In this document: positions 55,018 to 64,000 of the stretch, piece by piece | How the letters are laid out: each line of letters opens with the position of its first letter | Numbering within the stretch: position 1 is the stretch's first letter | Assembly (NCBI GenBank): GCA_900045905.1 | Contig: FCNS01000012.1 | Span: forward strand, 282,861-346,860 | Direction of reading: 5' to 3' | Origin: Clostridiales bacterium CHKCI001 | GTDB taxonomy: Bacteria; Bacillota; Clostridia; Lachnospirales; Lachnospiraceae | DNA length: 64,000 bases | Position numbers and translations under genes: made by a program | Notes under the pieces: generated by a model | The model's input: the letters and a program-made list of their open reading frames with translations, nothing else | Database searches by the model: none | What the model was told of the DNA's origin: nothing

Positions 55018-56732
55018 TTTGGAAAGCTGTTTTCTAGGCAGAGTTTTCCATATCCAAGGCGTGGGCTAGGGTAGACTGTTTCTCCTGCCAAAGGAAGTGC
55101 CCCACGCAGTAAATAAGCTTTTAGCTTTTCTCCATATAAAAAGGGATCGTTACCATTAATAATTCCCCATTCCATCATAAGCGCCGCACTGCCACTTACA
55201 ATCGGAGTTGCAAAAGAAGTTCCGCTGAAACTGCCGTATCCGTCAGGAGCCACAGGAGCAGTAATATTGACGCCAGGAGCTACTAAGTCGGGCTTGATTT
55301 GATTGGTACGAGTATACCCTCTTCCAGAAAAATCTGCATAGGTACCAAGTAAAGAATTATAAGCACCAACAGTAATCGGAACAGAAGCAGTGGAAGGAGT
55401 TGTTAAAGTAATGTCAGGTGTTGGCTGTAAAAAACGTGTACTTTCGTTTAAGATACCGCCTCCTGGGAGCCATAAATTATAATTCGTAGTAGTTGTTACA
55501 ATATTTCTTGGAATAAGATTAATATACCAAATTCCAGAATCAATATAATCATTAATCGGTAAAAATTCTAAGTAGATTTCTTGTGCCTGACTATATGGAT
55601 TTGGTTCTCCATAGTAAAGAAACAGCGAGGTCTGACCAATACGAAACCGTTGTGTTCCAAGAATTTGCTGAAATGGACCAACAATTGTGCCAGCTGGGGA
55701 ACGCAAAGAAATATCGAATTGATCGATATAAGACTTCCATATTTGGATATTTAGATTCGGTTCGTACGGCCCTACAGAGAGCATAATGTTTTCTTCTCTT
55801 CCATTTACAAGAATACCAGAAGCATGTAACGCAGCAGAAGCTTCATTTCCACTGCCGATACAAATAGTTGTTTTTCCGATATTGGCAACCTGATTTAAAT
55901 AAGATTCCAACAGTGCCGTGCCATCATGGGAACCATAATTATTGCCAAAGCTAAGATTTAAAACAAGAGGCATTTGTAATTCCAGAGATTTTTGTATACA
56001 ATAGTTCACACCTTGCATGAGTTGAGTCGTACGTGGAAAAGAATTGAGAAGTGGAGTACCTAGCTTAACAATAACGAGAGAGGCATTAAATGCTACGCCA
56101 CGGTAACGGTTTTGGCTTGCGCGTCCATTTCCAGCGGCGATTCCAGCTACAGCTGTTCCGTGACCACTTAGGTCTGTTGTAAGTGTCTGTTGATTTTGCA
56201 ATGCAGAATCAATTTCTTCTTTGGACCATTCTGCTCCAGTTGCATAGCCAGTAGGAGGAGTTCCATCCGCTGTTTGATCCCAAAGAAAAAGGACCCGAGT
56301 CGTACCGTCTTCATTCAAAAAATCAGGATGGGTAAGTGTAATTCCAGAATCGACAATCCCGATTAAAATTCCTTTGCCGCTTAAATTCCATGGGGAGTAA
56401 AAAAGAGGGTTAATGCAAGAGGCACTTCGAGCTTGATTAATATTAAAAAATAATCGTTTTGGCTGTTCAATAAATGTTATTTGTGGCAAAGCAGAGAGGG
56501 ATTCAATATATCTTTGTGGAATCGTTAAGATGGCGAAGCCTGAAAAAAGATTTACTACGGTAATATCTTCGTAATCTGATAAAAGCTCAGAGAGATCTCC
56601 AGTATAACGTACAATTAGTTCCCAAATATTATCTCCCTCATACCCAATATTTAGCACATCCGATTTCTGACGCTCTTCTGGCGTAAGATCAAGAGAGAGA
56701 TTTAATAAATTATCTAATTTTTGATTTGCCAT
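55011..56732 (-). CDS. S8 family subtilase (Csp-like)
   Basis: A 573-residue serine protease. The triad is complete: Asp in GIVDSGITLTHPDF, His in DLSGHGTAVAGIAAGNG and Ser in FSGTSFATPIVSGSAALM. An N-terminal prodomain-like segment (about 1-95) and a large insert (about 300-430) between the His and Ser regions match clostridial Csp germination proteases, which activate the spore cortex lytic enzyme SleC. There is no signal peptide, as in that family. No sleC or csp paralogue is beside it, so a role in germination is an inference. Confidence 0.85.
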   Translation of the reverse strand: MANQKLDNLLNLSLDLTPEERQKSDVLNIGYEGDNIWELIVRYTGDLSELLSDYEDITVVNLFSGFAILTIPQRYIESLSALPQITFIEQPKRLFFNINQARSASCINPLFYSPWNLSGKGILIGIVDSGITLTHPDFLNEDGTTRVLFLWDQTADGTPPTGYATGAEWSKEEIDSALQNQQTLTTDLSGHGTAVAGIAAGNGRASQNRYRGVAFNASLVIVKLGTPLLNSFPRTTQLMQGVNYCIQKSLELQMPLVLNLSFGNNYGSHDGTALLESYLNQVANIGKTTICIGSGNEASAALHASGILVNGREENIMLSVGPYEPNLNIQIWKSYIDQFDISLRSPAGTIVGPFQQILGTQRFRIGQTSLFLYYGEPNPYSQAQEIYLEFLPINDYIDSGIWYINLIPRNIVTTTTNYNLWLPGGGILNESTRFLQPTPDITLTTPSTASVPITVGAYNSLLGTYADFSGRGYTRTNQIKPDLVAPGVNITAPVAPDGYGSFSGTSFATPIVSGSAALMMEWGIINGNDPFLYGEKLKAYLLRGALPLAGETVYPSPRLGYGKLCLENSFPNQ

Positions 56733-56800
56733 AAAACTTCCTGATTGGTTTTATCATTAGTATATGCAGAAACGAAAGAAAGGAAACTCGTAATAGAACA

Positions 56801-56865
56801 AAAAAATAGACAGCAACTATTAAGGATGGGGCGAAAAACGGTCGATTGATAGTTGCTGCCTGTTT
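56801..56865 (-). terminator. terminator after yqeY
   Basis: On the minus strand CAGCAACTAT pairs with ATAGTTGCTG around a 30-base loop, followed by a run of T residues. Confidence 0.75.
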
Positions 56866-56875
56866 TATGGTAAGG

Positions 56876-57322
56876 TTACGAAATCATAGAAGATAAAATC
56901 TGATTTACTAGTTTTGTATCTGCTTTTCCTTTTACCTTTGGCATAAGGTTTTTCATAATACGTCCTTTATCTTTATTCGTTGGTGTTGTAATTTCAAGGG
57001 AAGCGAGTACTTCTGCAATCACTGCCTTGATTTCTGTTTCGTCCATCATTTTTGGGGCAAATTCTTCATAAACAGCGATACGAAGCTTGCATTCTTCAAT
57101 GATATCAGTACGGTTTTCAGGAGTGGATTCCAATGTTTCTTTTGTTTGTTTAATTTCCTTTAAAATAACCATATTTTCTTCTTGTTCTGTTAAATCCGAG
57201 CGTTTATCAATCGCTGCATTTTTTAAAACAGAAAGCAGCATGGATAATGCATCCTTTCTTGGTTTATCTTTTGCCTTCATTGCAGCAACCATCGCAGCAC
57301 GAACTGTATCAATTTTAGACAT
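56876..57322 (-). CDS. yqeY: GatB/YqeY domain protein
   Basis: A 148-residue helical protein with the same domain as the tail of the amidotransferase subunit GatB. The start SKIDTVRAAMVAAMKAKDKP and the central SDLTEQEENMVILKEIKQT are typical, and length equals the family norm. The start is ATG at 57322; an in-frame upstream ATG would add 13 residues. It often lies next to the rpsU/dnaG/rpoD region, as here. Its exact job is not settled; a link to tRNA handling is assumed. Confidence 0.93.
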   Translation of the reverse strand: MSKIDTVRAAMVAAMKAKDKPRKDALSMLLSVLKNAAIDKRSDLTEQEENMVILKEIKQTKETLESTPENRTDIIEECKLRIAVYEEFAPKMMDETEIKAVIAEVLASLEITTPTNKDKGRIMKNLMPKVKGKADTKLVNQILSSMIS

Positions 57323-57480
57323 AGTAATATCATCCTTTCTATTTACTTTCTTGCTTCTCAAACATTGAAATTAGTGTTGAAATAAATTGTTTCATTGTTT
57401 CGCTGTTGGGTAAGCTTTCTTAGTTATTATATCAGGATAGAAAAAACAGGTCAACAAAAGAAAAAAAACAGTGAAATTGA

Positions 57481-57509
57481 TTGAATAAGATAACCATTTC
57501 GCTTATACT
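57481..57509 (+). promoter_or_regulatory. promoter of the dnaG-rpoD operon
   Basis: TTGAAT at 57481-57486, 17-base spacer, TATACT at 57504-57509, about 75 bases before dnaG. Confidence 0.75.
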
Positions 57510-57585
57510 GTAAGAGCAAAGAGAGTGGCAGCTCGGTTTGTGAATACTGGTGGCGATTGTTGCTTTATGAAAGGAAGGGTGCATA

Positions 57586-59346
57586 TTGTATTATCCAGAA
57601 GAAGTAATTGAAGAAGTTCGTGAACGGAATGATGTAGTAGATGTGATTGGAAGTTATGTCCAGTTAAAAAAGAAGGGCAGCAGTTATTTTGGTTTATGTC
57701 CGTTTCACAATGAAAAATCCCCCTCTTTTTCCGTTTCTCCAGGCAAACAGATGTATTATTGTTTTGGATGTGGAAAGGGAGGAAATGTAATCAGCTTTAT
57801 TATGGAATATGAAAATTTTGGATTTGTGGATGCATTAAAACTGCTTGCAGATCGAGCAGGTGTGACACTTCCAGAGGCAGAATATTCCAAAGAGGATAAA
57901 AAAAGGACAGATGAAAAGAATTTACTCTTGGAGATTCAAAAAAAAGCAGCACTTTATTTTTATTATCAATTAAAAAGTGAAAATGGAGCAAGAGGGTATG
58001 AATATTTAAAAAATCGTGGATTGAGCGATCAGACAATCAAGTCGTTTGGATTAGGATTTGCCAACCCATATCCAAATGATCTATACCGATATTTAAAACA
58101 GCAAGGATATTCGGATCTTGCATTAAAAGAGTCAGGACTTGTAAAAATAGAGGAACGAGGGGCATATGATAAGTTCTGGAATCGAGTTATGTTTCCAATT
58201 ATGGATATTAATAATCGAGTCATTGGATTTGGAGGCCGAGTTATGGGAGATGGTAGTCCAAAATATTTAAATTCTCCAGAAACAAAGATATTTGATAAAA
58301 GTCGTAATCTCTATGGAATGAATGCAGCCAGAAAATCTAGAAAACCATATATTTTGATTTGTGAGGGATATATGGATGTAATTAGTATGCATCAAGCAGG
58401 CTTCACAAATGCGGTTGCTTCTCTTGGGACAGCCTTTACATTACAGCATGGTTTATTAATAAAACGTTATACCAAAGAAGTAATCTTAGCGTATGATAGT
58501 GATACAGCAGGAATCAATGCAGCCCTTCGGGCGATTCCAATTTTGAAAGATGCAGGACTTTCGATACGGGTATTGAATTTAAAGCCGTATAAAGATCCTG
58601 ATGAATTCATAAAAGCAGAGGGGGCAGAAGCATTTCAGCAGAGGCTGGATGAAGCAGAGAACAGTTTTTTGTTTGAGATACGTGTAATAAAAGAACAGTA
58701 TTCTATGGAAGATCCAGAACAAAAGACACAATTTTTTAATGAAGCAGCGAAAAAACTTTTGGAATTTTCCGATGAGATGGAACGGAATAATTATATGGAA
58801 GCGATTGCAAGAACGTACCATATTTCGTATGATTTGCTAAAACGAAGAGTTATTTATTATGGAAGTCGTACAGAATTGAAGGAAAAACCAATGAAGTTAC
58901 GTTCTGGAATTCAGTCCCGTAGAGAAAAAGATGCTGGAGTAAAACAAGCACAAAAGTTGTTAATTACTTGGATTTGTGAAGAACCAGAAATTTTTTCCAA
59001 AGTTCACAATATTTTAAATCCAAGTGATTTTACAGAAGGAATTTATCAAAAAATTGCAAAGCTATTATTTGCCCAAGGAGAACGAGGTGAAATAAATCCA
59101 GCAGAGATTTTAAATCATTTTATGCAGGGAGAAGAAGAGGATACACAGGTAGCTGCAATTTTTCATGCAAAGTTGCCGATTTATCCGACAAGGGAAGAAA
59201 GAAATCGAGCATTTCGTGAAACAGTCTTACGAATTAAACGGAATCATTTGGAAGAAATTAGTAAGCATGTGCAGCAGATGGATGAGCTGCAACAAATTGT
59301 CCGCAAAAAGAAGGAATTAGAAGAACTGAATATTTCTCTCGATTAA
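57586..59346 (+). CDS. dnaG: DNA primase
   Basis: A 586-residue primase that makes RNA primers for replication. The zinc domain ligands are C38, H41, C59 and C62 (CPFHNEKSPSF and CFGCGKGG); the TOPRIM core includes ICEGYMDVISM and LAYDSDTAG; the C-terminal 130 residues are the helicase-binding region. Translation starts at TTG (57586) after GAAAGGAAGG. It heads the operon with rpoD, the remnant of the macromolecular-synthesis operon. Confidence 0.97.
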   Translation: MYYPEEVIEEVRERNDVVDVIGSYVQLKKKGSSYFGLCPFHNEKSPSFSVSPGKQMYYCFGCGKGGNVISFIMEYENFGFVDALKLLADRAGVTLPEAEYSKEDKKRTDEKNLLLEIQKKAALYFYYQLKSENGARGYEYLKNRGLSDQTIKSFGLGFANPYPNDLYRYLKQQGYSDLALKESGLVKIEERGAYDKFWNRVMFPIMDINNRVIGFGGRVMGDGSPKYLNSPETKIFDKSRNLYGMNAARKSRKPYILICEGYMDVISMHQAGFTNAVASLGTAFTLQHGLLIKRYTKEVILAYDSDTAGINAALRAIPILKDAGLSIRVLNLKPYKDPDEFIKAEGAEAFQQRLDEAENSFLFEIRVIKEQYSMEDPEQKTQFFNEAAKKLLEFSDEMERNNYMEAIARTYHISYDLLKRRVIYYGSRTELKEKPMKLRSGIQSRREKDAGVKQAQKLLITWICEEPEIFSKVHNILNPSDFTEGIYQKIAKLLFAQGERGEINPAEILNHFMQGEEEDTQVAAIFHAKLPIYPTREERNRAFRETVLRIKRNHLEEISKHVQQMDELQQIVRKKKELEELNISLD

Positions 59347-59390
59347 GGAGATGATATAAAGGAACAGTGTATGCGGAAGGAAGGATATGA

Positions 59391-60476
59391 ATGGAAGAAC
59401 GACTGACCAAGCTTAACGAAGGATTGCAGCAATTAGTAACGCAGGCAAGAGGACAAAAGAATATGCTAGAACTTCAGGAGGTCAGTGACTTCTTTAAAAA
59501 TATTTCATTGAGTGAATCAGAATATGAATATATTTTGGATTATATAGAATCACAGGGAATTGATGTCTTGCAAGTGAAAGAACCAATGGAAATAGAAGAG
59601 TTTTTGGAGGAACCAGAAATAGAAGAAGATACTTTTTTGCAGGAAGAAAATGGAAGTGATCCAGTTCATATGTATTTGAAAGAAATAGGAAAAATTCCTC
59701 TTTTAACGACACAGGAAGAGCTTTCGTTAGCTCAAAAGGCGCATGAAGGAAATAAAGAAGCTCGGAAGCGATTAGCAGAAGCGAATCTTCGGCTTGTCGT
59801 AAGTGTTGCAAAGCGGTACACAGGTAGAGGATTACTTTTTTCTGATCTGATTCAGGAGGGAAATATTGGATTAATTAAAGCAGTAGAAAAATTTGACTAT
59901 GCAAAAGGCTATAAATTTAGTACGTATGCGACATGGTGGATTCGTCAGGCAATTACAAGAGCAATTGCCGATCAAGCCAGAACGATTCGCATTCCCGTTC
60001 ACATGGTAGAAACAATCAACCGGATGTTACGTATATCTAGACGAATGGTGCAGGAACTTGGAAGAGAACCAACTCCAGAAGAACTGGCACAAAAAATGGG
60101 AATTGCAGTAGAAAAAGTAAATGAAATATTAAAAGCATCTCAATCTCCCGTTTCATTGGAAACACCAGTGGGAGAGGAAGAAGACAGCCATCTGGGAGAT
60201 TTTATTCAGGATAATCATATGCCTATTCCAGCAGAAGAAGCTGCACATACTCTTTTGTGTGAGCAATTAGAAGAAGTGTTGGGAACATTGACTGATCGGG
60301 AAGAAAAAGTATTGCGGCTTCGATTTGGACTAAATGATGGGAGACAGCGTACATTGGAAGAAGTTGGAAGGGAGTTTCATGTAACACGGGAACGAATTCG
60401 TCAAATCGAAGCGAAAGCGTTGCGTAAACTGAAACATCCAACGAGAAGCAAAAAATTAAGGGATTATTTAAATTAG
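59391..60476 (+). CDS. rpoD: RNA polymerase primary sigma factor
   Basis: A 361-residue sigma-70 of the short Gram-positive type (SigA). Region 1.2 [17 protein letters not shown], region 2 with [20 protein letters not shown], region 3, and region 4 with [20 protein letters not shown] are all present. The N-terminal 70 residues are the variable acidic part. It directly follows dnaG and precedes trmK. Confidence 0.97.
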   Translation: MEERLTKLNEGLQQLVTQARGQKNMLELQEVSDFFKNISLSESEYEYILDYIESQGIDVLQVKEPMEIEEFLEEPEIEEDTFLQEENGSDPVHMYLKEIGKIPLLTTQEELSLAQKAHEGNKEARKRLAEANLRLVVSVAKRYTGRGLLFSDLIQEGNIGLIKAVEKFDYAKGYKFSTYATWWIRQAITRAIADQARTIRIPVHMVETINRMLRISRRMVQELGREPTPEELAQKMGIAVEKVNEILKASQSPVSLETPVGEEEDSHLGDFIQDNHMPIPAEEAAHTLLCEQLEEVLGTLTDREEKVLRLRFGLNDGRQRTLEEVGREFHVTRERIRQIEAKALRKLKHPTRSKKLRDYLN

Positions 60477-60524
60477 ATATTGGATACTACAGGATAGTCC
60501 TTTTCGTGGTATTGGGAGGTAATT

Positions 60525-61262
60525 ATGAAAGATAAAAAAGTAGGTGTTGCATTATCAAAGCGTTTGCAAGTAATTGCATCTTTTGTAACACCTGGAAATC
60601 GAACCGCAGATATTGGATGCGATCATGGATTTGTGCCGATTTATTTAGTGAAAAAAACAATTAGTCCAAAAGCAATTGCAATGGATATTGGAAAGGGCCC
60701 CTTACAGCGGGCCGCTAGACATATCCAAGAATATGGCTTGGAAGATCAAATTGAAACGAGATTAAGCAATGGAATGGAACAATTAAAGGTAGGAGAAGTT
60801 GATACCGTTATTTTATCAGGAATTGGCGGACCACTTATGATACAAATTCTAGAGGCTGGAAAAGAAATTGTTAGATCTCTAAAAGAACTTGTGCTTTCTC
60901 CTCAGTCAGAGATTGAGCAAGTAAGACGATATTTAGTGGAACATTTATTTCTTATTAAAGAAGAAAAAATGGTGTTGGAAGATGGAAAATATTATGTTGT
61001 AATGCATGTTATGGTAGAAGAGGAGCCAATAAAAAAAGAACAGGAAGAATGGAAAAATGTAGAATATCGGTATGGAAAATCTCTTTTAAAGAACAAAGAG
61101 GAAGTTTTCTTATCTTATTTGAACTGGGAAGAGCGGACGAAGAAACAGTTGTTAGATAAATTAAAAGAAACAAAGACGAATCGATCCATAAAAAGGCAGG
61201 AAGAATTAGAAAGTGACTTATATATGATACAGGAAGCATGGACATTAATAAATAAAAACTAA
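60525..61262 (+). CDS. trmK: tRNA (adenine-22-N1)-methyltransferase
   Basis: A 245-residue Rossmann methyltransferase that modifies A22 of tRNA with SAM. Typical stretches are TADIGCDHGFVPIYLV (SAM loop), AMDIGKGPLQRA, VDTVILSGIGGPLMIQIL and LVLSPQSE. A coiled-coil-like C-terminal tail completes it. It keeps the common Firmicutes order rpoD-trmK-nif3-like; the ribosome binding site is GGGAGG. Confidence 0.94.
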   Translation: MKDKKVGVALSKRLQVIASFVTPGNRTADIGCDHGFVPIYLVKKTISPKAIAMDIGKGPLQRAARHIQEYGLEDQIETRLSNGMEQLKVGEVDTVILSGIGGPLMIQILEAGKEIVRSLKELVLSPQSEIEQVRRYLVEHLFLIKEEKMVLEDGKYYVVMHVMVEEEPIKKEQEEWKNVEYRYGKSLLKNKEEVFLSYLNWEERTKKQLLDKLKETKTNRSIKRQEELESDLYMIQEAWTLINKN

Positions 61263-61294
61263 AAACAAAAGCAAATGGAAAGGAACTACATAGT

Positions 61295-62113
61295 ATGGAT
61301 TGTAATACAGTAATCAAACAATTAAACCAGATTGCACCAGAACATTTAGCATGTGAATGGGATAATGTTGGTCTATTATTAGGAGAACATACGCAAAAAG
61401 TGAAAAAAATAGTCGTTGGATTGGAACTGACTGATGAAGTGGCAGAACGTGCAATTTTAGAAAAAGCAGATATGATTATTACCCATCATCCAATGTTGTT
61501 TTCCTCTATCAAGCGTATTACTGATGAAACACCAAATGGAAGAAGAATCATAAAATTGCTGCAAAATAAAATTTGCTACTATGCAATGCATACTAATTTT
61601 GATGCATCGCCAAAGGGAATGGCTTATTTAGCAGCGGAACAATTAGGGTTAGACTGCATTGAAGTATTGGATGAAGAAGTGATAGATCAAGATGAAACTG
61701 GAAAAGAATATAAAGCAGGAATTGGTCGAATTGGGCAATTGAAAAAACCAATGACATTGGAACAACTGAGTCAATTGGTAAAGCAAACGTTTGGAAATAA
61801 AGCATTGACTGTTTATGCTTCCAAGGAGCAGATGCAAAAAGTAATTCATACGGTTAGTATTGTGCCAGGAAGTGGAAAAGAGTATATTGGTATTTCAATG
61901 AAAAAAGGCGCAGATGTTTTAATCACAGGAGATATAAATCATCATGTAGGATTAGATGCAATGGATTTAGAATTTCCAGTGATTGATGCAGGGCATTATC
62001 GAACGGAACAGATATTTATTTCCTATATGATGGATTATTTACAGGAAAAATTAGGAGATGAGGTAGAACTGATTGCCATTCCTGTTTGTGATCCATTTCA
62101 AACAGTATCGTAA
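61295..62113 (+). CDS. Nif3-like dinuclear metal centre protein
   Basis: A 272-residue protein of the NIF3/YqfO family. Metal-binding residues appear in ITHHPMLFSSIKRI, MHTNFDASPKGM and the C-terminal DAGHYRTEQIF stretch. It often neighbours trmK. Its reaction is not firmly known, though GTP cyclohydrolase-like activity has been proposed for relatives. It lacks the central PII-like insert of the longer forms. Confidence 0.93.
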   Translation: MDCNTVIKQLNQIAPEHLACEWDNVGLLLGEHTQKVKKIVVGLELTDEVAERAILEKADMIITHHPMLFSSIKRITDETPNGRRIIKLLQNKICYYAMHTNFDASPKGMAYLAAEQLGLDCIEVLDEEVIDQDETGKEYKAGIGRIGQLKKPMTLEQLSQLVKQTFGNKALTVYASKEQMQKVIHTVSIVPGSGKEYIGISMKKGADVLITGDINHHVGLDAMDLEFPVIDAGHYRTEQIFISYMMDYLQEKLGDEVELIAIPVCDPFQTVS

Positions 62114-62158
62114 ATCTGAAGCGTGGAACAAATGCACAAATCCGATTTAGGAGGTAAT

Positions 62159-63814
62159 ATGATAGAAGTATTGATTAATCAGGAAAAAAAGCAATACGAG
62201 GAACATACAACTTATTTGCAAATTGCTAGAGAATATCAAAAGTATTATTCCGATGATATTATATTAGTAATGGTAAATCATAAATTGACAGAATTAGAAA
62301 CAGAAGTAAAGGATGGTGCTAAAATTGAATTTCTCACAACGAGTACAAGGGAAGGAATGCAGACTTATCAGAGAAGCGTTGTTTTTCTAATGTTAAAAGC
62401 ATTTTTTGAACTAGTGGGAGAGGAGCAGATTCGATCGATAAAAATTTATTTTTCTTTGAGCAAAGGGTTATATTGTGAATCAACAGGGAGTTTAAATATC
62501 ACCGCAGAGCTTTTAGAACAAGTAAAGGAGAAAATGCATGAGTTAGTAAAAGGGGATCTTCCAATTACAAAAAGAACGATTGGTACAAAAGAAGCTATGG
62601 AACGATTTCATAAATATAAAATGTATGATAAGGAAATGCTTTTTTATTTTCGGCGCAATTCTCAAGTCAATATTTATGATATTGATGGATTTGAAGATTA
62701 TTTTTATGGATATATGGCTCCATCCACGGGCATGTTGCATTACTTTGAATTGTTTTTATATGATAAAGGATTTGTTTTACAGCTTCCAGTGAAAGAACGA
62801 CCAAAAGAAGTTCCTGCTTTCGCTCCACAAAATCGAATCTATGAAGTAATGAAGGAATCTTATGGATGGAGCAGACAATTGGAAGCAGAAAGTGTGGGAG
62901 AACTGAATCAGATCATTGCCAAAGGAAAAATAAATGATTTGATTCTTGTACAGGAAGCTTTGATGGAGAAAAAGTTAGCAGAATTGGCAGAACAGATTGT
63001 ATCCCAGCCACAGAAAAAGTTTGTTATGATCGCAGGACCATCTTCGTCAGGAAAAACGACTTTTGCACATCGTTTGTCAATTCAGTTAAAAGCGATTGGC
63101 ATGAAACCTCATATTATTAGTGTGGATGACTATTTTCATAATCGAGAACTTAGCCCAAGAGATGAACAGGGAAACTATGATTTTGAAGCATTGGAATGCA
63201 TTGATATTCAGCAATTTAATCAGGATATGAATGCATTGCTGCGTGGAGAAATGGTTTCCATGCCAACTTATAACTTTATTACAGGAGTAAGAGAATATAA
63301 AGGCAGAGTGCTTTCCATGGGAAAGAATGATATTCTAATTATAGAAGGAATTCATTGTTTGAATGATCGGTTAACGGTAACGCTTCCAATGGAACATAAA
63401 TTTAAAATTTATATTAGTGCCTTAACTCAGTTAAATATTGACGAACACAATCGTATTCCAAGTACGGATGGACGCTTATTAAGAAGAATTGTAAGGGATG
63501 CAAGAACGAGAGGAACAACTGCCAGAGAAACAATCGCGCGTTGGTATAGTGTAAGAAGAGGAGAAGAGAGAAATATTTTTCCTTATCAAGAGTCAGCAGA
63601 TGCAATGTTTAATTCTGCATTAGTATATGAGTTAGCAGTAATTAAACAATATGCAGAACCATTATTATTTTATATTCAGGAAGAAACACCAGAATATCAA
63701 GAAGCAAAACGGTTATTAAAATTTTTGGATTATTTTTTAGGAGTAAATAGTGAAAACATACCAAAGAATTCTGTTTTAAGAGAATTTATTGGTGGAAGTT
63801 GTTTTAAAGTATGA
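62159..63814 (+). CDS. nucleoside kinase with N-terminal TGS and tRNA-synthetase-like domains
   Basis: A 551-residue protein with an N-terminal TGS domain (about 1-65), a segment like the editing-associated domain of threonyl-tRNA synthetase (about 70-220) and a C-terminal uridine-kinase/phosphoribulokinase-type P-loop domain with IAGPSSSGKTTFAHRL (about 295), HIISVDDYFHNR and LIIEGIHCLN. Relatives phosphorylate nucleosides; the role of the attached TGS part is not known. The start is ATG 62159 after AGGAGG (62149-62154). It is the last gene of the dnaG operon and is closed by a terminator. Confidence 0.9.
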   Translation: MIEVLINQEKKQYEEHTTYLQIAREYQKYYSDDIILVMVNHKLTELETEVKDGAKIEFLTTSTREGMQTYQRSVVFLMLKAFFELVGEEQIRSIKIYFSLSKGLYCESTGSLNITAELLEQVKEKMHELVKGDLPITKRTIGTKEAMERFHKYKMYDKEMLFYFRRNSQVNIYDIDGFEDYFYGYMAPSTGMLHYFELFLYDKGFVLQLPVKERPKEVPAFAPQNRIYEVMKESYGWSRQLEAESVGELNQIIAKGKINDLILVQEALMEKKLAELAEQIVSQPQKKFVMIAGPSSSGKTTFAHRLSIQLKAIGMKPHIISVDDYFHNRELSPRDEQGNYDFEALECIDIQQFNQDMNALLRGEMVSMPTYNFITGVREYKGRVLSMGKNDILIIEGIHCLNDRLTVTLPMEHKFKIYISALTQLNIDEHNRIPSTDGRLLRRIVRDARTRGTTARETIARWYSVRRGEERNIFPYQESADAMFNSALVYELAVIKQYAEPLLFYIQEETPEYQEAKRLLKFLDYFLGVNSENIPKNSVLREFIGGSCFKV

Positions 63815-63819
63815 TGAGT

Positions 63820-63876
63820 AAGATACGATATAAGGCAAATTGTGACATCATTTTTGCCATATATCGTATCTTTTTG
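63820..63876 (+). terminator. terminator of the dnaG operon
   Basis: AAGATACGATATAAGGCAAA pairs with a matching arm ending at 63872, followed by TTTTTG. Confidence 0.9.
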
Positions 63877-63895
63877 TAGCTTTAGCATGAAAAAA

Positions 63896-63914
63896 CTCCC
63901 TGCTATGCAGGGAG
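63896..63914 (-). terminator. short hairpin with minus-strand T-tract
   Basis: CTCCCTGC pairs with GCAGGGAG around TAT. The T-run lies on the minus-strand side, so it could stop leftward transcription entering from beyond the window. Confidence 0.5.
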
Positions 63915-63930
63915 AAGAAGCAGGTTTAGC

Positions 63931-63958
63931 GTGACAAAAAAACCTCCAATGTTATAAT
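63931..63958 (+). promoter_or_regulatory. promoter for a gene beyond the right edge
   Basis: GTGACA at 63931-63936, 16-base spacer, TATAAT at 63953-63958. A perfect AAAGGAGGTT at 63991-64000 shows that a gene begins just outside the window. Confidence 0.6.
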
Positions 63959-64000
63959 GAAAGTGGATTGGCAGCCACATGATTAAAAACAAAGGAGGTT

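Noticed and set aside
1..64000. CRISPR arrays, tRNA and rRNA genes, complete insertion sequences
   Set aside because: I saw no regularly spaced repeats, no tRNA-like cloverleaf and no transposase gene in the window.

Overview
The window is low-GC, AT-rich DNA with strong AGGAGG-type ribosome binding sites, TTGACA/TATAAT-type promoters and tightly packed operons. Together with the family content (subtilase of the clostridial Csp type, ChW repeats, DUF5722, CPxC-type lipoproteins next to ABC exporters, a dnaG-rpoD operon, TGS-nucleoside kinase), this points to a chromosomal segment of an anaerobic gut Firmicute, most likely Lachnospiraceae. This is inferred from gene content; no rRNA gene is present to confirm it.

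Region 1 (1-9.5 kb) is the most unusual. A 5'-truncated TPR regulator with an internal XRE-like helix-turn-helix is followed by two near-identical promoter modules (a long palindrome directly abutting the -35 box), two paralogous lipoproteins sharing a CSKPEC motif, a small secreted protein of unknown family, and an ABC-2 type exporter (ATPase plus 720-residue permease). I read this as one regulated export/secretion system of unknown function. A SPOR-domain amidase without a signal peptide follows.

Region 2 (9.5-16.4 kb) holds an AraC-type regulator divergent from a three-gene carbohydrate ABC importer (binding protein and two permeases, no ATPase), then chorismate synthase and an MscS channel.

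Region 3 (16.4-42.5 kb) is a large cell-surface polysaccharide locus: polyprenyl-phosphate sugar transferase, LCP ligase with a very long basic cytoplasmic tail, zinc-ribbon protein, DUF4422, GT2 and GT4 glycosyltransferases, alpha-1,2-fucosyltransferase-like protein, Wzy-like polymerase, Wzx-like flippase, a strongly structured RNA leader ahead of a secreted DUF5722/ChW protein, a second LCP protein, UDP-galactopyranose mutase, two LTA-synthase-like enzymes (one fused to an acyltransferase-3-like membrane domain that lacks the catalytic His), and glmM-glmS for amino-sugar supply. The parts fit a Wzx/Wzy-type polymer that may contain fucose and galactofuranose and is attached to peptidoglycan by LCP proteins.

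Region 4 (42.5-64 kb) is mostly housekeeping: MarR regulator, carbamate kinase, mnmA-queA-rluF-like-ligA run, metA, FMN-riboswitch-controlled ribU, Mrp ATPase, an XPD/DinG-type helicase with an N-terminal nuclease-like domain, a short sigma-like protein, a Csp-like subtilase, yqeY, and the dnaG-rpoD-trmK-nif3-nucleoside kinase operon. The right edge shows a promoter and a ribosome binding site for a gene that starts beyond the window.
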